Source: Nymphaea colorata (Eukaryota > Streptophyta > Magnoliopsida > Nymphaeales > Nymphaeaceae). Taken from it: DNA of 64,000 nt. A program made the translations under genes and the position numbers. Under the pieces are notes generated by a model, which was not told the origin of the DNA, did not search any database, and worked only from the letters and a program-made list of their open reading frames with translations. Below, in pieces: positions 55,910 to 64,000 of the stretch (the stretch's first letter is position 1; each line of letters begins with the position of its first letter). Location of the stretch: NCBI RefSeq assembly GCF_008831285.2, contig NC_045139.1, positions 21,430,412-21,494,411 on the forward strand. Direction: 5' to 3'.

Positions 55910-57890
55910 TAAGTTCTGGTTATCAATGTTTTTTGCAATGTTTATGTCGTAATGTCTGTTCTTCAGTTCAATATTTGATTTTTTTTTTTTTTGTGATTTG
56001 GTTCATCACTGTAAGTTTTAGCTTATTCTCTATTGCAATGAATGCAGGAACTATGAATTGAGTACCTTGTTTGCCCCATAGGACGTGCCAAGGATGAAGA
56101 AGATGCTAGCGATTTTGAATGTCTGGTGAATCGAAGCTTCTTGCATGGACATCATAATTGATTCTTAATATTTTATGAGGGCATTTTACTAAAATTCACA
56201 TCATGTTCATGAAAAATGAAAATAATTTTAAAAAATATGTTTTTACTTGACAAAATGTCAAAAATGTTAGTTTAGAATAAAAAATTACGACTTTTAAGTC
56301 GTGCATGGCACAGATAACTGGAACATCTTCTTTCATTATGTCTGGTTTTCATTTAGAAGTAAGATGCTTACCGACCAAGAAAAGCTTTGGGAATTTGAAA
56401 AAATCATGTTTTATCGCATTAATTACACGATCTTTTCCGTAACACATGATAGAGAATTTTACAAAATTTCTGAAACTTGTCCAACTTCTACTATTCCTTT
56501 AAAAAGGTCATTGCTTGTATTCCTCTTACTGTTGTTGCTGCTAACTGCGGGAGAATGCGGAAAGTTGCATGATAATGTGCCTGTCCAAAAAAAAGCTAAC
56601 TGCATGACAATGGCTAATCTTGAAATTGATCATATAATGTTGTAGTCATAACTTGTAAGTTTTACTAAACATATAGATCCTAAGGAGTGAACTGTATAGG
56701 AAAAGTCAATATTAGTGGATGTCGGATAGTTGCCGGAAGTTGCTAAACGAACCGTCAATTGTCGCTAAAACCACCACAATGAACCGTTGTTATTGTCAAT
56801 ATAGTAACTTCTTTTCAGCAACAAATTTTTAAGTTTTTTCTATCCCAAACCCAGACCCTTTATTTGATTGAACCAAACTCCAAAATGGGTAAGGAACCTA
56901 GGGGTATAGTGGCCATAATATATATATCTATATATATATATATATATATATAACAGACCCCTTGGGTCAAGAATAAATACCAGACCAATAATTTTTGTGT
57001 TAAAAAGTATTTTAAACAAAGTATAAACCTTCTATTGCGTCTATTAACATTAATTTAATATAAATCATGCCCTAGTTCAAGTCATTTTGTAAAAAAAAAA
57101 AAGATCTTTGCAGTATCAAAATTTAATGTTCTAAGATTAAAAAACATTATTTAAGTAAAAAAACTACTAACTTAACATATGTTTTCATCTAATTTACTCT
57201 TAAGATCATATCTCGCAGGAGCCCTAACAACAGAAACGAAGACATTAATCTTCCCACCTTAGGTGGCATTTGAATCGGTGCGATTCCACTGTCCATGCCG
57301 AATTACAATTAAAAAAAAAAAAAAACTTTTAGAAAGCCCCACGCCCCAACCAGCACGTAACGAAAAGGAACAGCCTCGTGTCCCTCTCTGGGGAACACAC
57401 CCAAGTAACGGAGACTAGCGCACTAACAAGCATACGTACACCTAACTGTGGTGGATATCACGGAAATACCTCATCTTATAACATCCCAAATTAGCGGTCT
57501 TTTGAAGTTTGAAAGCTTAAGCAGCTGTCCTTAATAAAACGTACACTTTTAAAAAGTTTCCATGCTGAGTTGGCTGCGCAAAGCTTCTTTCTATGTTATT
57601 CTATATAGAGCGAGTGGATTTTATTTCTAGAGTTATCTAACTCACTTGTGAGAGCCATCCAATTCATTGTTGGTTGAAAGAAAAAAATTATGAACTAATA
57701 TTACATAAGAAAATTTTTTTCTCTCTTTTTTTTCAGCTGTTTATCAAGATGAATCAGACAACCCTTAAATTAGATGATAAAAATGTTTCACATCTTTCTT
57801 CTTGTTTTCTTTTTTATCAACCATCAATCACACTGAATCAAACAGCTCTCATAAGTGAATTGGGTTGTATTTGATAAGTAAAATCACCAT
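55910..57890. other. Intergenic DNA with AT microsatellite, no gene recognised
   Basis: AT microsatellite at 56918-56952. An open frame at 56301-56645 contains a Leu-rich run (FLLLLLLLTAG) that could pass for a membrane segment, but no family is recognised and the composition is that of AT-rich intergenic DNA. A 14-A run lies near 57310. Confidence 0.5.
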
Positions 57891-57899
57891 TCAACTTGT

Positions 57900-57927
57900 T
57901 TATATATATATATGTATATATATATAA
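57900..57927. repeat. (AT)n microsatellite
   Basis: Short interrupted TATATATA run. Confidence 0.85.
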
Positions 57928-58138
57928 AATGAGTAGGCCAAGGTTCTGGTCTGGTCATGTGATGGATGGGGCCCACATCTTCAGGTGAAATGGTGGTGGT
58001 AGTCTGGAAGTACATGGAGATGATTGGAACGAGTTGGTCACATTGAAGATAGGTAGCGCATGCATGCAATGAAGAGGGAAGGGGTTGGCCGTTTTCACAT
58101 GGTCTTTAGTCAAATACCTCCAACAACAGCAACATGCT

Positions 58139-58161
58139 AGAGAGAGAGAGAGAGAGAGAGG
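58139..58161. repeat. (GA)n microsatellite
   Basis: About eleven GA dinucleotides. Confidence 0.9.
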
Positions 58162-58199
58162 ATCGGGGGACCACTGTGAAAGCGCTGTTCAGAAGGGCC

Positions 58200-58585
58200 A
58201 CGTGAGTGGAGCAATTAATCTCTCATAAAGGGTGGGACCCATTTCAGCCTTCCCTTAAGGGCCTGCAGCTGGGGGCCATGTGCCGGCCGGAACGACCAGT
58301 CAGTCCTCTTCTCCTTCTCCCCTTTGTTTATCTATCACGCCTGCCTAATGCCTTCAACCACCATCTCTCTCTCCCTCGCCCTCGCCCTCGCCCTCGCCCT
58401 CGCCCTCCCACCCCTTTGCCCTGCACATGACAATGACATACATACGGCGGTTACGCAAGAGCGACGACACATCTCACTCTTGAAACTTCGACCCGAACAC
58501 AACGGCCAGCAACAGCCGCAGACGCTGAAATTTGGACGTCGCTGCCTGAGTTTTGTGCCTTCATTTGGGCGGGCGCTTTGAGCGG
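58200..58585. other. GC-richer, low-copy-looking segment with (CCCTCG)6
   Basis: GC content rises here relative to both sides. A perfect six-unit hexamer CCCTCG occupies 58373-58408, preceded by a CT-rich stretch. Open frames on the + strand (58206-58430; 58324-58581) translate the hexamer as Pro-Arg or Leu-Ala runs. This kind of CT-rich, GC-rising sequence resembles a plant 5' untranslated/promoter region, but I found no following coding exon. Confidence 0.5.
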
Positions 58586-61195
58586 TACGCCAAATTTTCG
58601 ATTTTTAGAAATCAAGGTTTTTATTATTAAAAATTTCGTTTAATGATATATGGTGCCCCCTTAGTTTTATTTATTGCTTTTTTCAACAGCCCTTTACATT
58701 GGTAAAAACTAGACCACTTGGCTAATAGACAAAAACCTGGTCTATTGAAATTAATTATTAAAACTTTTTTTTTTTTTTGAAATCTAACCTTATAGATGTG
58801 ATCTTAAAACTGATTTGATGATAACTGTTTGCTTACTTAAATAATCGTTTTTTAGTACTCAAAAAATGAACCACTCTTATAACATCAAAATTTTGGTAGC
58901 ATAAAGATCATTTTTTTTTTTACAAAAGTGACATGAACTAAAGCATGATTTATATTAAATTAGTGTTTATGAACACATTAGAAGGTTTATATTTTGTTTA
59001 AAATACTTTTTAGCATATGAATTTAAGAGCAGTGGTAGCTCTAAATGTGTTGAGAATTTTGAGCTTATAATTACATTGGACTCAGAATTCACTCTAAGAA
59101 TGATTAACTTTTTGAAAACTTTTCCCTGAGCATAATATTTTTATCAATGGACTGGGAAGTGTTTAAGGTGCCATTTTTTTAATGTTTTAAGGTTATGAAA
59201 CTATGAAAATGTAGTTATTAGCATTGGAAATCTATACATAATATGTGCTATTTAAATGCTTATATATAAAAGTTGCTAAAGCAGCTAGATTTATGGCGTT
59301 TTTTGGAACTATAAAATCATTGTTTTTTAATGTAAAAATAAAAAGATCATGTACAGTTTAATTCTAAGAAAAACCTTGACAATGATAAAATTATTACAGC
59401 TAATTTAATGTTTTCTCAAAAAGGTTTTTGAAAATGTGTTATTAAGTATAAACTTCAAATATAAAATATGAAAAAAGAAAAATACAAAACTAAATGTTAT
59501 AGGATGTTGGGTTTTGTCAAAAATTGATATTGATAAATAATACTATGCATGACTAAGTTGCTAACGGACTACATTAAGATCAAATAACCGACCAAACCGT
59601 TTCAAAAAATTCAGATACAAAAGAATCTAGCATTCAATTAAGAAATAAGGTTAGACTTGGCTTTAAGGCATGGCACGCAATCTGATTTGGGTTCGGTTTT
59701 AAATAGATATTCAATCATATTGAAATTTGGATTCTTGCCAAATAAACATCTGGTATCCAATATCGATATATTTTGGAAGTCAGTTTTAACATATGATAAC
59801 GTGGTTCGGATTTGATTGTATATCTAAAAGTGGATTCGGATTTGGATATAAAAAAGAACAATCTGATTTGAATTGGATTTCAATTATGAATTAAAAATCA
59901 GATTTAAATATGATACGCACTTTTTTTATGGATCATCGTATTTGAATTCTAATCCAAAATATGTAAACATCCAATAAATATGATATCGAGATATGGTAAC
60001 TTGTACGTCTCGTTCGAAGTGGGTTTGTCGGCATCCCCATCCATACATGACAAGGTGAAGGTTGTTCGTGTATTATTGGATGACTTGGTCCCATTGATAG
60101 TGACTGACGCAGCTACTGCCCGTACTTCTACCCGGTGAACGGCGATGACTACGCCGATCGGTGGATGTTGGTGAGTTTGAACAGCAGATATCCAGTTATT
60201 ACCCACAGGGGGATTTATGAGAGGAGTCTAATTATAGTTTTAAAATTTGACAAAAGGCTGAAACATTATTTTTTAAAATTATATATATATATATTAAGAA
60301 AGGCCAGGGCCTCTGTCGACCCCCCTTTTAACTCAGCCCTTGCCTACCAGCAAATGTTCCACTTCCCTACCTACATGTCTGACCAAAAAACAAAAACTTA
60401 ACTCTTCGGCTTTTCTCGCTAGCTTTCACATCATTAGTAGGAAGTTACATATATATAGTGGAGTCAATCAACCATCTAGCCAAGGCTGGTACATTATAAT
60501 AGACAATGAAGATGAAAACAAGAAAAAAAAGTAGTGGATATTTTCATCATTAGTATTAATTCATTCATTTTTCTTATTGTTTTTTTTTCAATAATTTATA
60601 AGATGCACAACTTGGTTAGGTAACTGAGTGACTTTGAATAACCAAATGCATTATATATATATATATATATAATTGATAGATCCCTGATCCCATACCATTA
60701 GGTCAGGAATAAAAACCAGACATCTAAAGTTGTTTGTTAAATTTTTCTTTGCATAATCCATTTGAATAGGTATGGTGTTAATAACGTTTTGATGAAAAAC
60801 ACATATTAAGCTAATGGATTTTTTTAGTCTACTAATGCTTTTATAAAAAAATAAACATTTTACTAACCAAAAAATAATTATTTTTACATAAAAACAATTG
60901 GATTAATACCTATTTTGTGTTAAATTAGTATTTATAAACATTATAGAACGTTTAATTAATTCCAAATCAAAAGACCTCGGCAAGCCTTCATTTGCAGGTC
61001 ATTTTAAGTTGTCCACTTTACAGAACTGATTGAACTAAAAGCTCATATTGCACTCCTGAATGCAATTTTTCAAAGTGTTAAATCATAATAGAAAATTAAT
61101 CACATTCAAAGCAGGAGGCCAGAGGCTTGAAGAAGCCAAAAAAAAAAAAAAAACTAGCATGTATTTCATGAATATGTTATAAAAAATAGATATAT
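58586..61195. other. Long AT-rich intergenic stretch, nothing recognised
   Basis: Many A or T runs, a small (AT)n at 60651-60671, and TTTGGATTTGGATAT-type words at 59690-59890. No domain, RNA gene or paired terminal repeat recognised. Confidence 0.5.
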
Positions 61196-61494
61196 GGCAT
61201 TGTTTGGCACTAATAACAAATTGTAATCGATTCAGGAAACCATATAGCATAATATATTTCAAATTTAAGGATAGAATTACTGGACAGTAACAATATGTTA
61301 TTAGTTTCAAATTGCCCCTTGTAATATATTGTGTTAGTTGATCATTTTTGTCAATGAGAAGAGTTTATTACTGTTTCATAAATCTATCACAATTGACCAT
61401 TTTTAAGTCAAATTCATGTAATGTTCCATAAAACTTACCTTAGCCATTGGAACAGATCATAACAAATTATTTCTGTTTCTGCCAAAAGGACCTT
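61196..61494. mobile_element. MITE-like element, family Y copy 2
   Basis: Starts GGCATTGTTTGGCACTAATA followed by ACAAATTGT. It ends with the complement of AGGTCCTTTTGGCAGAAACA, then GAAATAATTTGTTATG. An additional internal inverted piece lies at 61290-61320. The terminal phrases match family Y copy 1 at 55748-55909. Confidence 0.55.
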
Positions 61495-62917
61495 GAAAGG
61501 GATCACAGATTTTATTTTGATTCAATCGCGCCAAAAGATATAGGAGGTTGGTCAGTACCCGCGATCATGTTCAAGCACAAGAGTGTTCTAGTAAGAATTG
61601 GTCCGGATCGCCATTGCCACACCGCCCTTACTTCTCCACCTCATTTCTTTGTCACTAATCGCTGTCCGAGCAATCATTTGGCGTGGGAAACAGACAGAAG
61701 AGCGAAAAATGGCGAGCAGTTTTTGTAGCAAAATTGTGTTTGCTTGGCAAGCAGAGTGGTTAGTACTAAAGAAAAAGCGACGTTCCTGGGCGCGAGTCCT
61801 CCTCCAAATTATGGTTCCCCTCCACTAATCTCGCACATGAAAAGGGGGGAGGAAACGACACATAAATAAATAAATGAAAAAGCCTTGGTCCCATAGCTTT
61901 TGTCGGTGTTCCCCTTCCCTTGTAGCAGTACTGGCGCTCCAACCCCTCGCTGTCTGCCTCCTTGTTTAAAATCATTAAAAAATTGAGCGACGAGAGAAAG
62001 GGGAGCAGTTCGTCCACCCATGTACACGTGGTTCTGCATATGTCTCACATCAACCCAATCTATTTCTCTAAATAAATTGAATTTACCGAGTTAGGAGTGG
62101 ATAACTTGAGAAGGCTCTCCATCGCCTTATGCAAATAATGTGCATCCGATAAAATGCCCGAATGCACTGTTCATATCATTCGTTATATTTTATGCTAACA
62201 AATTAAAAGTCTAAAGATAAAATTAGATCTTAATTAAACTCATAGATTTCGTACACTAAACTGAAGATCTAAAGATAAATTGGATCAGAAGTAATTGAAT
62301 TTTCTTAATCTAATATCTATGTCACATAGGTATGGAGAAGTGTTGATTACAAAAAAAAAAGTACAACAAAAAAAGTGTTATATATACATGATTAAATAAT
62401 TTTTTTTAGTTGCTTTGATAATTTTTACATATAATCTCATAAAACATAAATAAACTAACAAAAATATAGTTAAAATGAAAAAAAAATATGGTTTGGATCA
62501 GTTCCAGGTACTACTGCCGTACCGTCGTACCAGTATTGGTACTGGTAGGTGGTACCACTTTGACATAGGTTATTACTGGATGGGAATTTTTAGCAATTAG
62601 TTGAATCGCATGTCGAAATTAATCGCGGGATTAGTCGTGTGAGGTAATTTCTCATGCTTGCCTTGTAATACTGTGAATAATTGTCCAATGTCCTTTACAT
62701 GTAACTGTGGTATTCTTGACACACTCAAAGAGGATGTGATTCTAAAAGTTGGCCTCTATTTAGCATTAAGAGACTTGGGAGTAAATATCTGAAAGCAGTG
62801 GCAGAAGCAAAATTTTATTTGGTTCTGAGGAAGAAAATGAAGAGATTCGTGTTTTCCATAAGTTGCCCAGGTTTAGAATTTATTCATACTTTGCTCAAGT
62901 TGCCTTGCCTACCAAGC
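61495..62917. other. Intergenic DNA, nothing recognised
   Basis: Open frames at 61447-61828 and 62048-61766 have no recognised motif. A hairpin-like GTACCAGTATTGGTACTGGT lies near 62527-62547. Confidence 0.5.
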
Positions 62918-63064
62918 AGGGGCAGAGTTAAGTGTGGACTACAGAACCAGGAAAAGCTTTTTATTTTCATATTCATATTTTTGAGCAATTTTTTTCATGT
63001 ACATATTGGTGCCTCTAAAAATTAAAAAAACTTTATAACGCTAGAATTTTCTGGCTCTACCCCT
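62918..63064. repeat. Interspersed repeat, family X-like copy 2
   Basis: Begins AGGGGCAGAGTTAAG and ends CTGGCTCTACCCCT, a short imperfect inverted repeat, with an A/T-rich middle. The end pattern is the same as at 31081-31262 and 63777-63969. Confidence 0.5.
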
Positions 63065-63449
63065 ACTACCAAGGAAGAAAGCTTCCTTGGGAAGAAGTTT
63101 TAACTTGGACCAGAAACTCTACCGAGTAGCCTCAAGTGATTTAAGGGCTTCTTTGTTCTACCAAGAGTTTTTAAGCCGAAGCAAAAGTTTTAGCTTCTTT
63201 GTTCTACCAAGAGTTTTAATAATTTGTACTGTGAAGCTTGGATCTGTAAGGACAGAGTATTCATAGTTATGGTTGAGTAGAATAGCCCACTTGAACGAGT
63301 GAAGCAACTGTCACGGTCCTACAATCATTCAATTTTCTTTATATTTAATCCTTAACACAAGTTCACATATTAGAATTTATGAATTTCTATCGTTTGGAAG
63401 GCACTCGTTTTGTATTTATACATAAAAATATATATATATAATTAAATAG

Positions 63450-63482
<33 letters not shown>

Positions 63483-63776
63483 AATGACTTATGGCGGCTT
63501 GATTTTGATCTGTTTGAGTTACAGTCTGTGTTTGATAGCATCAGATTTGAAATCGTATGCTGATTCTAAATTCATGTTAGGATAAATCTACAACTTAAAC
63601 AAGTAGTGGCTTTTTCAACTGGGGATCTTAAACCTTTGTTACCTTGTGAAATCCGCAGAATTGTAGTCAAGGTGGGTTTTTTGCTTTTGTTTTTGGGTTG
63701 GGAGGGAGGGGTCAGGGGTGTGGTTGGTTCTGACCAACTAACCATGGTTTTAAGATCTTAGTGGCCCTATATAAGA
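63065..63776. other. Intergenic DNA with AT microsatellite
   Basis: (AT)n at 63430-63478 and a duplicated GTTCTACCAAGAGTTTT phrase (63155 and 63202). No gene recognised. Confidence 0.5.
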
Positions 63777-63969
63777 GGCAAAGCCATGGGAGGGTGGGGG
63801 ATTGCTGGTAGCCCCCCACCCACAACACCTAAAAAAAATTTTATATGTAAACTTAAAAAAAATATATCTTATATAAAAATTTTGAAAAATCATGTCTCTT
63901 CTCCTATCAACATTTTAAAACTATAATTCGGCCTCCCCTCCCTCGTAATAAAGTCTTAGCTCCGCCCTT
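63777..63969. repeat. Interspersed repeat, family X copy 3
   Basis: Same orientation and internal order as 31081-31262: a CCCC-rich start, TTATATGTAAACTTAAAAAA, AAATTTTGAAAAATCATG, then CTATAATTCGGCCTCCC, ending AGTCTTAGCTCCGCCC. Confidence 0.6.
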
Positions 63970-64000
63970 GACCTCAGATCTGTGCTCTCAGACATAACCT

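Noticed and set aside
56301-56645. 114-codon frame with a Leu-rich, membrane-like run
   Set aside because: AT-rich composition, no recognisable family, no promoter or splice context; most likely chance.
58324-58581. Leu-Ala/Pro-Arg repeat proteins over (CCCTCG)6
   Set aside because: Direct translation of a hexanucleotide microsatellite, with no supporting coding signal on either side.
1-64000. CRISPR array, prokaryotic operon, tRNA, rRNA or organelle insert
   Set aside because: No regular repeat-spacer pattern, no tRNA cloverleaf motifs and no recognisable plastid, mitochondrial or rRNA sequence seen on reading both strands.

Overview
This window looks like nuclear DNA from a flowering plant, from a gene-poor, transposon-filled region. 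It is AT-rich. Its recognisable protein fragments belong to plant transposon families: three structurally complete Ty1/copia elements primed by initiator-Met tRNA, a plant-type LINE, a FAR1/MULE-like transposase gene, a Ty3/gypsy fragment, and a PIF/Harbinger-type element with a TTA target duplication. I could not recognise any intact host protein gene, tRNA, rRNA or organelle-derived segment, and I cannot name the species.

Layout. 1-1159: decayed FAR1/MULE gene (minus). 1341-2351: 1,011-bp PIF/Harbinger-like non-autonomous element filled with a roughly 650-bp polypurine tract. 3582-8861: copia-1 (minus), 477-bp LTRs, target duplication CAGTT, the youngest by LTR divergence. 11771-11886: near-perfect 116-bp palindrome. 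About 15.49-19.03 kb: 5'-truncated LINE (minus). About 19.08-20.66 kb: decayed copia-4 fragment (minus). 21803-23901: two tandem copies of a 1,042-bp unit. 24490-30593: copia-2 (minus), target duplication GTACA, lacking the integrase core and carrying an AACCGGTY array and a GC-rich block. About 36.76-38.35 kb: Ty3/gypsy fragment (minus). 40243-40433: solo-LTR-like element with ATAAT duplication. About 43.06-55.64 kb: tandem array of a roughly 3.4-kb repeat, interrupted by copia-3 (45869-50534, minus, target duplication GTATG), which has lost the reverse transcriptase core. 55.6-64 kb: intergenic DNA with MITE-like repeats and microsatellites.

The elements form a record of successive insertion and decay. 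By eye, LTR differences order the copia insertions as copia-3 (oldest), copia-2, then copia-1 (youngest). None is autonomous. Copia-1 has five in-frame stops, two frameshifts and an Asp-to-Asn change at the protease active site. Copia-2 lacks the integrase core and copia-3 lacks the reverse transcriptase core. Several inactivating changes in copia-1 and the LINE are C-to-T type transitions at inferred CG or CHG sites, as expected from deamination of methylated cytosine in silenced plant DNA. Every recognisable coding remnant lies on the minus strand.

The best candidates for undescribed structure are the perfect palindrome, the polypurine-filled PIF/Harbinger element, the odd 5' half of copia-2, and the 3.4-kb tandem array, which may be a large non-coding LTR element. 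I found no convincing new multi-gene system.
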